Shown one piece after another: positions 35,695 to 45,466 of a DNA stretch of 64,000 nucleotides (positions within the stretch are counted from its first letter, which is position 1; every line of letters starts with the position of its first letter). The stretch is from assembly GCF_005886345.1 (NCBI RefSeq), contig NZ_PNEC01000053.1, positions 1-64,000 of the forward strand, given 5' to 3'. Made by a program: the position numbers and the translations under genes. Source of the stretch: Pseudoalteromonas phenolica (GTDB taxonomy: Bacteria > Pseudomonadota > Gammaproteobacteria > Enterobacterales > Alteromonadaceae). The notes under the pieces were generated by a model. It was not told the DNA's origin. It saw nothing but the letters and a program-made list of their open reading frames with translations, and made no database searches.

Positions 35695-36642
35695 TTACTG
35701 TTCATTCCTATTGTGCGGCGCGTTATAGTCTAACTCAGGACCATTTGGGATCACACCAGTTGGATTAATGGTCTTGTGACTCGCATAGTAATGCTCTTTG
35801 GTGTATTTAATATCAACGGTGTTACTCACGCCCGGCACCTGATACAACTCACGAACATAATTACTGATGTTTTCAAAGTCCTTAAGCTGAGTACGATTAC
35901 ATTTGAAATGACCAAAATACACGGCATCAAAACGTATTAGCGTCGTGAATAAACGCCAATCGGCTTCGGTAATTTGCTCGCCAACTAAATAACGATTTTT
36001 GCTTAGATGGTCTTCTAGCCAATCTAAACTTTCAAACAATGCATCATACGCTGTGTTATACGCTTCTTGTGTCGTTGCAAAACCCGCTTTATAAACACCG
36101 TTATTGATGGTGTCGTAAATACGTGCGTTCATCTGGTCAATTTCAGGTAGCAAAGCTTCTGGGCTGTAGTCGTCTGTGTTGCCAGTTAGTTCATTAAACG
36201 CTGTATTAAAAATACGAATGATCTCAGCGGATTCGTTGTTGACTATGGTCTGGGTCTTTTTATCCCAAAGAATTGGAACCGTCACGCGGCCTTCATAACT
36301 TGGATCTGATTTTAAATACAGCTCATAAGCATATTTAAAGCCATAAAGCGGGTCTTTTTCATCATCAAACTCCCAGCCATTTTCTAGCATTTGAGCTTGA
36401 ACAACTGTGACATCAATTAAAGACTCAAGCCCTTTTAGCACTCTAAAAATCAATGTGCGGTGCGCCCAAGGACACGCTAAAGAAACATAAAGGTGATAAC
36501 GGCCAGCTTCAGGTTGATAAGGGTTATCACTGTCTGTGCTAATCGTGTTTCTAAATTTACTGTCTTGGCGTTTAAATGCACCTTTGCTCTCTTTGGTGTC
36601 ATACCACTTATCAACCCATTTGCCGTTTTGTAATAAACCCAT
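35695..36642 (-). CDS. yqjG: Glutathionyl-hydroquinone reductase (YqjG/ECM4-type GST)
   Basis: A protein of 315 residues from ATG 36642, with AGAGGA six bases upstream. The N-terminal thioredoxin fold carries the motif ACPWAHR, whose Cys57 is the catalytic cysteine of the Xi-class GSTs; NNESAEIIRIFN is the glutathione-binding loop. The C-terminal helical domain (GEQITEADWRLFTTLIRFDAVY) is typical of this family. It reduces glutathionyl-hydroquinones in the cytoplasm using glutathione. It lies downstream of doxX on the same strand, separated by a perfect hairpin, a pairing that is common and points to quinone or oxidant stress. Confidence 0.9.
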   Translation of the reverse strand: MGLLQNGKWVDKWYDTKESKGAFKRQDSKFRNTISTDSDNPYQPEAGRYHLYVSLACPWAHRTLIFRVLKGLESLIDVTVVQAQMLENGWEFDDEKDPLYGFKYAYELYLKSDPSYEGRVTVPILWDKKTQTIVNNESAEIIRIFNTAFNELTGNTDDYSPEALLPEIDQMNARIYDTINNGVYKAGFATTQEAYNTAYDALFESLDWLEDHLSKNRYLVGEQITEADWRLFTTLIRFDAVYFGHFKCNRTQLKDFENISNYVRELYQVPGVSNTVDIKYTKEHYYASHKTINPTGVIPNGPELDYNAPHNRNEQ

Positions 36643-36675
36643 AATAAGTCCTCTCAATGCTATAAATATTTTGCT

Positions 36676-36710
36676 GTAAAGAAGTCACGTATGAGCTGTG
36701 ACTTCTTTAC
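36676..36710. other. Perfect 13-bp hairpin between doxX and the quinone reductase gene
   Basis: GTAAAGAAGTCAC and its complement GTGACTTCTTTAC surround a nine-base loop. It lies between two same-strand genes and lacks a minus-strand T-tract. It could act as a processing or stabilising element within a doxX-gst transcript, or as a weak terminator. Confidence 0.6.
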
Positions 36711-36754
36711 TTTAATTTCTTCGCTTTAAAAACTTTCGAACTTATATTTCGATT

Positions 36755-37237
36755 TTAGTTACTGGCAGTTTGAAGCTGTGCGTTACTTTGGCTAATTAAC
36801 TTAGACGTTAAAGTACGGTCTAGCGAAAACTTGCCACCACCTTGGAATACTAATGCAACGCTGATAGCAAACAGTGACAACGCAAATTCATACCCATTGT
36901 TCGACATAAATAAACCGTTTTGGAAATGCACTGCAAAAATGGCCACCAGCATAGTGAAAGCAAGTGCAACAGCAGTTGGTCTTGTGAGTAAGCCGATTAA
37001 TAAAAAGATCCCGCCGAAGAACTCTGCGCTTCCGGCCATGAGTGCCATTAGATAACCTGGTGCTAAACCAATTGACTCCATCCACTGCCCAGTGCCTTCA
37101 AGACCATAGCCACCAAACCATGCAAATAACTTTTGTGCGCCGTGGGCAATAAATAAAATACCTGCGACTACACGAAGTGGTAAAGCTGATAGTTGGTCGT
37201 CAGTTTTTAATACGTTTAATAAAGTTGATGTGTTCAT
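36755..37237 (-). CDS. DoxX family membrane protein
   Basis: A 160-residue protein with four membrane helices and the DoxX-family sequences LRVVAGILFIAHGAQKLFAWFGG and GSAEFFGGIFLLIGLLTRP. DoxX-like proteins are small quinone-linked or redox-associated inner-membrane proteins without a firmly established activity. It starts at ATG 37237 and is divergent from the LysR regulator at 37395, with a perfect palindrome at 37350-37366 in between. The glutathionyl-hydroquinone reductase gene follows on the same strand. A joint response to quinones controlled by the LysR protein is a reasonable inference. Confidence 0.85.
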   Translation of the reverse strand: MNTSTLLNVLKTDDQLSALPLRVVAGILFIAHGAQKLFAWFGGYGLEGTGQWMESIGLAPGYLMALMAGSAEFFGGIFLLIGLLTRPTAVALAFTMLVAIFAVHFQNGLFMSNNGYEFALSLFAISVALVFQGGGKFSLDRTLTSKLISQSNAQLQTASN

Positions 37238-37349
37238 TTTGCTGCTCTCTCAAATTTAGTTAATTGTGTTTTTCAGTGTTTCTCTGAAGAAGTGAGTCCA
37301 TTATAGGTAAGCATTAGTAAACAAATAACTGGCAGAATTTGACAAGTTA

Positions 37350-37366
37350 GTTCAAAATATTTGAAC
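37350..37366. promoter_or_regulatory. Perfect palindrome, probable LysR operator
   Basis: GTTCAAA-ATA-TTTGAAC is a perfect 7-3-7 dyad containing the T-N11-A pattern that LysR-type regulators bind. It sits in the 157-base divergent region, 29 bases before the LysR start and 113 bases before doxX. Confidence 0.65.
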
Positions 37367-37394
37367 AATAAATTTGAATATATTTTTAAGTGAT

Positions 37395-38288
37395 ATGCAG
37401 CACTCTCCGCTTACATTAGAAGCTTTACTAGTACTCGACGCCATTGACCAACGTGGTAGTTTTGCCAGTGCCGCTGAGCAACTTAATAAAGTTCCATCAG
37501 CGATTTCGTATATTGTGCAAAAGCTCGAAGAACAACTAGGGGTGACTTTATTTGTGCGCCAAGGTAGACGCTCAGTATTAACTCCCGCAGGCCTGCATCT
37601 TCTTGAAGAAGGCCGTAAAGTTTTACTTGCCGTTGGCAAATTGACAGAGCAGACGCAAACCATCGCCCACGGCTGGGAGCCCAAAATACGTATCGCTATT
37701 GATACCATTGTGGACGAGCGTAAAATTTTCAAAGCCTGCCATGCATTTTTAGCTGAGCACGAAAACATCGAACTCGACTTTAAAGAAGAAGTGTTAAACG
37801 GTACGTGGGAAGCCTTAATAGAAGACGAAGTGGATTTGGTGATCGGAGCATCAGATCCCATACCATCACAACAAGGAATAAGAGCAAAAGCTCTAACCCA
37901 GTATCACAGCTGCTTCGTGGCTGCGCCAAATCACCCTCTGCATACACTAAAACGAAAGTTAGCAGAGTCTGATATTCTTAAGTACAAAACAGTGGTTGTA
38001 CACGACTCAAGCCGCAATGCCATTGCAAAATCATCGAATATCATCGAAGGCTCAAAGCATATATATGTTAGTAATTTACAACAAAAGATTTGTGCCATCG
38101 AAGTCGGTATGGGTGTTGGTTTTTTACCATCTGAGCAGATTAGAGCACAGATAGAAGCAGGCTCTTTAAAGCAACTTAAGCTAATAAAACAGGTCGAACC
38201 ACAGCAGCTCAATATTGCTTGGAAGGTAATAAACAAAGGTAAGGCATTGAAAGCACTGACAGCATGTATAGAAAATGAATTCAATTAA
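37395..38288 (+). CDS. LysR family transcriptional regulator
   Basis: A protein of 297 residues from ATG 37395; an earlier TTG at 37374 adds seven. The N-terminal winged helix has the LysR signature FASAAEQLNKVPSAISYIVQKLEEQLG, with VRQGRRSVLTPAG as wing. The effector-binding domain shows the usual two lobes (IRIAIDTIVDERK, VDLVIGASDPIP and GMGVGFLPSEQI). It is transcribed divergently from doxX and the quinone reductase gene and probably controls them through the palindrome at 37350-37366. The inducer is unknown. Confidence 0.88.
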   Translation: MQHSPLTLEALLVLDAIDQRGSFASAAEQLNKVPSAISYIVQKLEEQLGVTLFVRQGRRSVLTPAGLHLLEEGRKVLLAVGKLTEQTQTIAHGWEPKIRIAIDTIVDERKIFKACHAFLAEHENIELDFKEEVLNGTWEALIEDEVDLVIGASDPIPSQQGIRAKALTQYHSCFVAAPNHPLHTLKRKLAESDILKYKTVVVHDSSRNAIAKSSNIIEGSKHIYVSNLQQKICAIEVGMGVGFLPSEQIRAQIEAGSLKQLKLIKQVEPQQLNIAWKVINKGKALKALTACIENEFN

Positions 38289-38398
38289 CTTGCCCAGTAA
38301 ATATGATAAGTAAATTACAAATCTGCAAAAACCTGTTTGTAACTAACAAGAACTCGCCTATGCTTTATAAATAATCAATGACTTGAAATTTCTTTATT

Positions 38399-40381
38399 TT
38401 GAATAAACGCTTTTTTGAGATTGCAATTAACGTCAGTAAGCAGATGTCATTTGCTCGTAAGTTTATAGCCATTATTGGAATGTTGTCTCTGCCTTTACTT
38501 TTTCTTTTACTTGTATTGTTAATTGATACAACTAAAAGTATCCAAAAAACTCAAAATGAGATATTTGGTGTCAAATCACTCGAATCTCTTATTACCACTA
38601 TCTATCAAATACAAGATTATCGAGATCATGCTGTACTACAAGAAGTAAACTTAGATGCTCAATTAAGTAAGTTTATTTCAGAAGAAAAACAAAAAATTAC
38701 AAAAGAAGTAGAGTTATTATCTAGTAATTTATCTAAACAATTATCAATCACTACAAACGTTAAATCACAAATTGAAAATGTTAAAAATCAGTGGCAGCAG
38801 CTAAACGAGAGCAAGGCAATAATGCGAGGTGGTATTGAATCTCAGTTTTTACATTTTGATAAGGTTGTAATTGAACTGCAACTTTTGGCAAAAATCATTT
38901 CTTTTGAAAGTGCACTTATTCACGACGACGACCCCATTAATTTTTATCTAATCAATAATTTTGTTAATGAAACGCCTGAAATTTATAACAATATCGGATT
39001 TTTACGCGCCGCAGGTGCATACGCTCTCAGCATGCCAACTGTAGACAGTTATACTTATCACACATTAGAAAAATTAGCAGCTCAAGCTGAAGATAATATT
39101 GCCTTAAAAAATTATGCGTCTAGCCACATTTCTTTTTACTTAGATGAAGACAGCGATGTAATAAATGCCTTAAATGAAATATTAAATAGCTCTAAAAGTC
39201 TTTTAAATTATACTTATGAGCAGATTTTAGATGAGCCAGATGACCTTCCCACTTGGCGTAAATATTTAGATTTTTACTCAAAAGAAATAGATAAAATGCG
39301 TCAATTTGATGCACAAATTCTAGAATATGTTGAAACTCGATTAAAAAATCGAAGTCTCAAACAAAAGCTCAAATTAGCCGCTTTAGTAATTGTTAGCTTA
39401 TTACTTTACCTTATTGTTATCTATTTTGTTTATGGGACTTACTTACAACTCAGAGAAACCTTAAATAACTATTCCATTAAGGCTATGGAGTTGGCTAAAG
39501 GGAACTTAGACACCCGTATTGCAGATCTTTCAAAGGATGAATTTGGTGATTTAGCTAGAACTTTTAACGAAATGGCTAAAATTATTTCTGAGAATCAGAA
39601 CAAACTCATCGAAGCTGAGAAAGTCGGCTCGCTGAATAGAATGATCTCTGGTATTGCCCATGAAATTAATACCCCACTAGGTATTGTTATTTCGAGTTAT
39701 AGTTTATCGAAAGCTTCTCTTGAAAAGCTAGACCTACTATTTGAACAAGAGGCGTTAGAAGAAGATGACTTAAAAGAGTTTATTCTGTCTTGTAAAGAGG
39801 CCGAAACCTTAATTGATAAGAACTTAGATAAAGTTGTTAATCTGATCGAGACATTTAAACAAGTTAATAGTTCTCTCAATGTTAGTCCGCAAAAAGGGGT
39901 AGAAATAAAATCGTTGATAGAATTTGCCTACTTACCTATCTCTGAGTTAAACCAAGAAGTGGAGTTTGAAGTTCATGGTAATGAGTGTGAGATAGATACC
40001 GACGTTAATTTACTAACTCAAGCGCTTAGCAATATTATTGAGAACGCGATAGAGCATGGCCTTACAAAACAAGAAGATAAAAAGGTTATTATCAAAATAA
40101 ATAGCGACAACGACAAGCTTCATTTGTCGATCTCAGACAATGGAGTAGGTATATGCAGAGACGAAATTAACCAAGTATTCGAGCCGTTTTACACAACGGG
40201 AAGAATCAGAGGCAAAGTTGGTTTGGGAATGCACATCGTGTATTTAATCATTACCCAGTCGCTAAATGGTACGATAAAAATTATTAGCGAAGAGAATAGA
40301 TATACTCGACTCGATATTGCGTTACCCAAATATCGTTCAGACTGCGAAGAGATTGACATAGACTTAGATGACTATCTGTAA
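38399..40381 (+). CDS. Sensor histidine kinase with HAMP domain
   Basis: A 660-residue kinase. It has a first membrane helix at about residues 23-43, a large helical periplasmic domain (about 45-320), a second helix near 325-345, a HAMP domain (ELAKGNLDTRIADLSKDEFGDLARTFNEM) and then the kinase core. The H-box IAHEINTPLG places the phosphorylated His at about residue 421, followed by N-box NIIENAIEHG, G1 DNGVGI, F-box VFEPFYTTG and G2 GLGMHIV. The start is TTG 38399 without a clear ribosome site; ATG 38444 is an alternative. No response regulator adjoins it. The related kinase and HD-GYP regulator beyond the IS remnant may be partners. Confidence 0.85.
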   Translation: MNKRFFEIAINVSKQMSFARKFIAIIGMLSLPLLFLLLVLLIDTTKSIQKTQNEIFGVKSLESLITTIYQIQDYRDHAVLQEVNLDAQLSKFISEEKQKITKEVELLSSNLSKQLSITTNVKSQIENVKNQWQQLNESKAIMRGGIESQFLHFDKVVIELQLLAKIISFESALIHDDDPINFYLINNFVNETPEIYNNIGFLRAAGAYALSMPTVDSYTYHTLEKLAAQAEDNIALKNYASSHISFYLDEDSDVINALNEILNSSKSLLNYTYEQILDEPDDLPTWRKYLDFYSKEIDKMRQFDAQILEYVETRLKNRSLKQKLKLAALVIVSLLLYLIVIYFVYGTYLQLRETLNNYSIKAMELAKGNLDTRIADLSKDEFGDLARTFNEMAKIISENQNKLIEAEKVGSLNRMISGIAHEINTPLGIVISSYSLSKASLEKLDLLFEQEALEEDDLKEFILSCKEAETLIDKNLDKVVNLIETFKQVNSSLNVSPQKGVEIKSLIEFAYLPISELNQEVEFEVHGNECEIDTDVNLLTQALSNIIENAIEHGLTKQEDKKVIIKINSDNDKLHLSISDNGVGICRDEINQVFEPFYTTGRIRGKVGLGMHIVYLIITQSLNGTIKIISEENRYTRLDIALPKYRSDCEEIDIDLDDYL

Positions 40382-40638
40382 TGGTTATAGCGGAGATAAA
40401 AGCTCATTAAACGTTTTAATCTAGTTAAGCTGTCACGAACAGTTTTAACCACCAGTTCAACTCTATTGATTTTGAAGATAACCCATATGCCAAAAAGTTT
40501 AAATTGATTACTTTACGATAACGAGGACAGTGGCCATTTAGATTAAAAATATAGAAGAAAACTAACAATATGTTGCTTTATTCGCGCCTTCAACTTCTAA
40601 TCAATTCATTATTTTTATCTAATATCATAGTTATACCT
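40382..40638. other. Intergenic stretch left of the IS remnant
   Basis: There is no open frame of note, RNA gene or clear terminator in this AT-rich stretch. Together with the IS left end it makes a 359-base gap before the transposase start. Confidence 0.5.
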
Positions 40639-41719
40639 GATTTCAGATAATAAGTGCGACACTCATAGAAAGGTGTAGAAGAGGAAGCCAACTGCCGAAA
40701 GTGGTACGCTCTTCTCGCCAAAGAAACAAGCAGTACTACTATGAGTTATCAGCAGTTGACCGAGGGGAGAAGATAGCAAATTTCTACCCTTTTGGAACTG
40801 GGTATTTCGATCTCTGAAATTGCCAAAAAAGTGAAATGCCATCGTGCAACGGTGTATCGTGAGTTAAAAAGAAATCAAACCCATGGGGGTTATTGCCCTC
40901 ATAATGCTCATGCTTTTTCGGTTCGCAGGCGCAAAGCCGCTCGCAAATATCGAATACCTAGTGAGCGTATTACGTTTGTTCGCGTGCTGCTTAGTATCGA
41001 CTGAAGCCCTGAGCAAATATCCAATGTCCTTACAAGTGTAGGAGCTTGCGTTAGTCATGAATGGATTTATCGTTATGTTGCTCGAGATAAACGTCAAGGC
41101 GTTCAACACTATCGTCACTTGAGGCAAGGACACAAACGATATCGCAAAGGCCAAAAAAAGAAGGTGCCAACAATAAAAAATGCGGTATCCATTGATGAAC
41201 GCCCATCAATTGTTGATAGCCAAGAGCGATTCGGGGATTGGGAAATCGATACTGTATTAGGTAAACCTGGTACAGGTGCGATTGTGACTATTTTAGAGCG
41301 AAAAAGCCGCTTCTATTTAGCGAAGAAAGTGTCGTCTAAATCGGCTGATGCAGTGACTAAGGCGACAATAGAGATGCTTTTGCCATTTAAAGACTGTGTA
41401 CACACAATCACAGCAGATAATGGTAGAGAATTCGCTGGTCATGAGCAGATTGGAGCAGCACTTAATGCTGACATATATTTTGCCCACCCATACAGTTTTT
41501 GGGAGCGAGGTGCAAACGAAAACGCGAATGGTCTGTTAAGGCAATACGTGAAGAAAGGGTCAGACTTAAGGCAGGTAACGGATGAGTATATTCAGTTTGC
41601 TCAATCAAGGATAAATAACCGTCCAAGGAAGTGTTTAGGGTTCAAGCAGCCGGCAGTTATTTTTAAAGAATTAGCCATGGCCGCTTGATGTTGGTGTGTC
41701 GCACTTCGAAGTTGAATTC
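40639..41719 (+). mobile_element. Decayed IS30-family insertion sequence
   Basis: A transposase pseudogene of the IS30 type is bounded by imperfect terminal inverted repeats. The left end (40639-40662) and the complement of the right end (41696-41719) share the perfect core AAGTGCGACAC (40652-40662 and 41696-41706) and several outer bases. The length is about 1.08 kb, normal for IS30. No short target duplication could be fixed with confidence, so the outermost bases are approximate. The transposase carries two in-frame stops, so the copy cannot move by itself. Confidence 0.8.
40741..41688 (+). pseudogene. IS30-family transposase with two in-frame stops
   Basis: One continuous frame of 315 codons runs from ATG 40741 (MSYQQLTEG..., the usual IS30 start) to TGA at 41686-41688. 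It is interrupted by TAG at 40774-40776 (codon 12) and TGA at 41002-41004 (codon 88), with no frameshift. The N-terminal HTH is ISISEIAKKVKCHRATVYREL. The DDE catalytic region shows GDWEIDTVLG, TADNGREF and FWERGANENANGLLRQY, so all three acidic residues are still present. Read-through at both stops would restore a full-length protein, but two nonsense codons indicate decay. Confidence 0.9.
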
Positions 41720-42217
41720 GGGCCTACATTAATCTAAACATTTATAACACTGAACTGCACTAATCATTCTAGGCACTTTGGTAATGAAATAAAATCTAGT
41801 TATTATGACGTTAAGGATTGATAGCAATATTTAGGTTAAGTAGATGCTCAATAATTTACTTAAACATTAACAACCGAATACAAACATTTATTTTATTGAA
41901 CCAATGGAGTGGTTTCATGTAGTGCTAAATTTAGGCTAACTGCACCGACACTCATTATGCATGGCGCGCCTCTTCGAGCAGTCTGTAAAAGATAGTATTA
42001 CACTATGACCTATTTTTTCAGCTAATTAATATATGAAAACGTAAGATTAATTACCAAAAATATCTGTAATTGCACTTTCTGGTTGAATGGTACATTAGAT
42101 CAAAGAATACAAAATCACTTTTTACTTATTAACTTGAACAAAACTTGCCCACCTTCCTGATCAAGACTAAATTTAATAAATACAAATATGCTTTTATGTG
42201 ATTATTGGGAGTTAAAA
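41720..42217. other. Gap of about 500 bases without a recognised gene
   Basis: An AT-rich stretch between the IS right end and the second sensor kinase. I see no coding frame, RNA gene or terminator. A lone GGCGCGCC octamer at about 41962 stands out in base composition. The last 150 bases presumably hold the promoter of the kinase/HD-GYP operon. Confidence 0.5.
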
Positions 42218-43924
42218 TTGGTTAGATCTTTATCAATTAAGTTACTCGCTATAGTATTAACGGTTTACTTCATACTGGCGATTCTAGTAACCGCTGTTCA
42301 TGTTTATATTGAATATCTTCATGCACAAAATGAGGTTTACAGAGTAGTTGAGGCTTCTGAAAACAACTTCAAGCATAAACTCGCTTTTGATCTTTTAAAT
42401 GAAGATTATGATCAACTCAAAATTTCTGCCAAAAGTATTTTAGGACTCCCACATATATCAGGGGTCGTCATTACATCAGGTCAAACCGATAATATTGTAA
42501 GTGTTGGCACAATATCAAATGATACCGGTCAAGAAGATAATTTTATTTCACATTCGTTTCCGCTTCTTAACACATCAAAAAATACGACAACCGAAATTGG
42601 TACCATCACCTTTTATTCGAACAAAGATTTCATAATCAATAATGTCCAACAGAGCCTATTTTTACTGTTAGTTAATGCAGCAATTAATATAGCTGCTGTC
42701 TTTATACTTATCTCAGTTGCTTTTAAATTACTATTAAGCACCCCTCTTAAAAAATTAACGACGCAAATTAGTAAAATTAATCCAAGTGATTTAGGCAGTT
42801 CAACAATAACTGTTGCTAGAAACTATGAAGATGAGCTAGGTACTCTTCAAAAAGCACTGAACGCAATGATTAGTAAAACATCTGAGACCATCAGTAGTTT
42901 AGATGCAGCAAATAAGAGTCTTGAATATACCATTGAAGAAAAAACCGATGAACTTAATAAAACGATTGCTCAACTTAATGAACAACACTCTAAACTTGAA
43001 AATGAGATAGATGTCAGGCAAAAATCAGAGAAAGAATTAGAGTGCTCTCTAGGTAATTTACAAAATGCTCAGTCTAAGTTGATTGAATCTGAAAAAGAAC
43101 TAGAGAAATCTCTAAATGAGTTGCAAATCGCACAGTCTCAGTTAATTGAATCTGAAAAAATGGCCGCTTTAGGGCGACTTGTCGCAGGCGTTGCGCATGA
43201 AATCAATACACCTGTTGGGTTAAGTCTAACCGGTATTTCTCACTTTCAAACAACTGTTCAAGAAATCGCTAGGTTATTTGAAGAAGGAGAGTTAGAAGAA
43301 AGTGACTTCACTCGCTTTATTAATGAATCGCAAGAGTTATCAACCACCATACAAAACAGTCTTCAGCGTGCTGCAGATTTAATAAGGAGCTTCAAACTCG
43401 TTGCTGTCGATCAGTCAGCTGAGCAGATAAGGCAATTTGATATTATTCAATACCTCAATGAAACAATGATGAGCCTTAAAAACAAGTTAAAACAAAGCAA
43501 GGTAGTATTTGTGGTTAATACTCAGTCTGATCCTCTCATCATTAATAATTACCCCGGCTCTTGGGCACAGATTTTCACCAATTTCATACAAAATACACTT
43601 ATACATGCATATGATGTCCAATCGGAAGGAAAAGTAGAATTAAACTTCTATACTAAAGATAGCAGGTTAATTTTTGAGTTTATTGATGACGGAAAGGGAA
43701 TGTCCACGGAGTCAATAGACAAAATTTTTGAACCTTTTTACACCACTAATCGCGCCAATGGAGGCTCTGGATTAGGCATGAATGTGGTTTTCAATATTGT
43801 ACAACAAAAAATGTTCGGAACCATTTCTGTTGAGAGCCAAATAAATGAAGGCACTAAATTTGTCATTAATGTGCCTATTGATATTCAATCAAAATTAGAA
43901 GGTGACGAAAATGGGCTTATTTAA
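42218..43924 (+). CDS. Sensor histidine kinase with coiled coil, partner of HD-GYP regulator
   Basis: A protein of 568 residues if it starts at TTG 42218, six bases after TGGGAG; ATG 42188 gives ten more without a ribosome site. It has membrane helices at about residues 5-27 and 145-168 around a small periplasmic domain, a HAMP-like linker, and a long coiled coil with an internal duplication (SEKELE/SLNELQIAQSQLIESEK, about 270-320). The H-box VAHEINTPVG has His near 327, followed by FIQNTLIHA as N-box, DDGKGM as G1, FEPFYTT as F-box and GSGLGMNV as G2. Its end overlaps the next gene by 14 bases, so it almost certainly phosphorylates that regulator. Confidence 0.85.
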   Translation: MVRSLSIKLLAIVLTVYFILAILVTAVHVYIEYLHAQNEVYRVVEASENNFKHKLAFDLLNEDYDQLKISAKSILGLPHISGVVITSGQTDNIVSVGTISNDTGQEDNFISHSFPLLNTSKNTTTEIGTITFYSNKDFIINNVQQSLFLLLVNAAINIAAVFILISVAFKLLLSTPLKKLTTQISKINPSDLGSSTITVARNYEDELGTLQKALNAMISKTSETISSLDAANKSLEYTIEEKTDELNKTIAQLNEQHSKLENEIDVRQKSEKELECSLGNLQNAQSKLIESEKELEKSLNELQIAQSQLIESEKMAALGRLVAGVAHEINTPVGLSLTGISHFQTTVQEIARLFEEGELEESDFTRFINESQELSTTIQNSLQRAADLIRSFKLVAVDQSAEQIRQFDIIQYLNETMMSLKNKLKQSKVVFVVNTQSDPLIINNYPGSWAQIFTNFIQNTLIHAYDVQSEGKVELNFYTKDSRLIFEFIDDGKGMSTESIDKIFEPFYTTNRANGGSGLGMNVVFNIVQQKMFGTISVESQINEGTKFVINVPIDIQSKLEGDENGLI

Positions 43925-45443
43925 AAAATCTTCTAAGCCTAAGGAAGCACGTAAAGCTGCATGGAAGGTATTAATCGTCGACGATGAACCTGATGTTCAT
44001 GCTGTTACTAAACTAACTTTGAACAGGTTTGAATTTGATGAGCGCGGCCTTGAATTTATTAGTGCTTATAATGGAGACGAAGCACGAAAGGTACTCACTG
44101 AACATAACGATATAGCATTAGTTTTGCTTGATGTGGTCATGGAAACCGATGATGCAGGTTTAAAAGTTGCTGAGTTTATCCGCAAGGAATTAAATAACCA
44201 CTTCATCAGAATAATCCTTAGAACGGGTCAACCCGGCCAAGCACCAGAAAGAGCGGTAATCACCAACTATGATATAAATGATTACAAAGACAAAACCAGC
44301 TTGAGTAGTGATAAACTTTTTACCGTTGTATATACCGGATTACGTGGGTTTAGAGACATTCAAGATATAGAACTTGCTCGAAAGAAACTTGAAAATCATC
44401 GCGAAGGTCTCGAAAGAGTTATTAATTCAACAGCCAGTTTATTTCGTATTCGCTCTATTCAAGAATTTGCAAGTGGCTTACTAGTACAAATAGCAGCACT
44501 GCTTCATGCAGATAAATCAATAGCAGAAAATAAAAACAACTTTGCTGTAAGAAAAATCGACGGCGAACTTCAATTTCTTGCAGGCACTGGTAATTATTGC
44601 CCTAAAGAAGGCAACCTTGTAGAACCCCCTGAAAATATTCAAGCAATGATTGAGAATGCTTGTATTAACCGTAAAAGTGTCATTGAGAATGATTGCTTTG
44701 TCGGCTATTTCGAGACAATTAATGCAGGAGAAAACCTCATTTACTTAGAGGGTATTAATCAAGTAGATGAATTAGATAAAAAGTTACTCGAGCTTTTTTC
44801 GAATAATATCTCAGTTGCTTTTGATAATTTAGAGCTTGATAAAGAAGTTTTCGAAACACAGTCTGAAATTATTGAAACCTTAGGAGAGGTGGTAGAGAGT
44901 CGATCTAAAGAAGCTGCAAACCATGTTCGTAGGGTTGCTCATTTATCGCGTTCATTAGCTTTATGGATTGGCTTATCGGAAGAAGAAGCACAAGAGTTAT
45001 ATATGGCTTCACCTATGCATGATGTAGGTAAAGTTGCCATACCTGATTCAGTATTGTTAAAGCCTGGTAAGCTGACCGAAGAAGAATTTGAGGTGATGAA
45101 AACCCATGTAAACATTGGTCATGACATTTTCGCTCGTTCAAAACGCTCTACTCTAAAAGCAGCAGCTATTGTAGCTGGAGAACATCATGAAAAGTTCAAT
45201 GGCGAAGGTTACCCAAATGGTTTGAAAGGCGATGAAATTCATATTTATGGACGTATAGTAGCGTTAGTTGATGTGTTTGATGCTTTGTCTCATTCGCGTT
45301 GTTATAAAGAAGCTTGGGACTCTCAAGAAGTTTTACGATTACTTGAAGAAGAAAAAGGCCAACATTTCGACCCTAATTTGGTTGACGCATTTGTACAAAA
45401 TATGGATGAAGTAATAAAGATCATGGATGCATATCCTGATTAA
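43911..45443 (+). CDS. Response regulator with REC, DUF3369 and HD-GYP domains (c-di-GMP phosphodiesterase)
   Basis: A protein of 510 residues from ATG 43911, eight bases after AAGG; a GTG at 43902 is less likely. The receiver domain (VLIVDDEPDVHAVTKL, phospho-accepting Asp74 in LLDVVM) is followed by a DUF3369 sensory region (about 150-310) and an HD-GYP domain. The HD pair is His370-Asp371 in MHDVGKVAIPD and the GYP triplet lies at 433-435 in HHEKFNGEGYP. All signature residues for cyclic di-GMP hydrolysis are present, so it should be active. The upstream overlapping kinase would control it, linking an external signal to c-di-GMP levels, motility or biofilm. A terminator follows. Confidence 0.92.
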   Translation: MGLFKKSSKPKEARKAAWKVLIVDDEPDVHAVTKLTLNRFEFDERGLEFISAYNGDEARKVLTEHNDIALVLLDVVMETDDAGLKVAEFIRKELNNHFIRIILRTGQPGQAPERAVITNYDINDYKDKTSLSSDKLFTVVYTGLRGFRDIQDIELARKKLENHREGLERVINSTASLFRIRSIQEFASGLLVQIAALLHADKSIAENKNNFAVRKIDGELQFLAGTGNYCPKEGNLVEPPENIQAMIENACINRKSVIENDCFVGYFETINAGENLIYLEGINQVDELDKKLLELFSNNISVAFDNLELDKEVFETQSEIIETLGEVVESRSKEAANHVRRVAHLSRSLALWIGLSEEEAQELYMASPMHDVGKVAIPDSVLLKPGKLTEEEFEVMKTHVNIGHDIFARSKRSTLKAAAIVAGEHHEKFNGEGYPNGLKGDEIHIYGRIVALVDVFDALSHSRCYKEAWDSQEVLRLLEEEKGQHFDPNLVDAFVQNMDEVIKIMDAYPD

Positions 45444-45466
45444 GCACTAACTGTTAAACAATAAAG

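Noticed and set aside
40792..41004. Independent 70-aa HTH protein
   Set aside because: It is the middle piece of the IS30 transposase frame, between the two nonsense codons.
41958..41970. GGCGCGCC octamer as an element
   Set aside because: A single GC-rich palindrome in a gap, with no partner repeat or gene context; probably chance.
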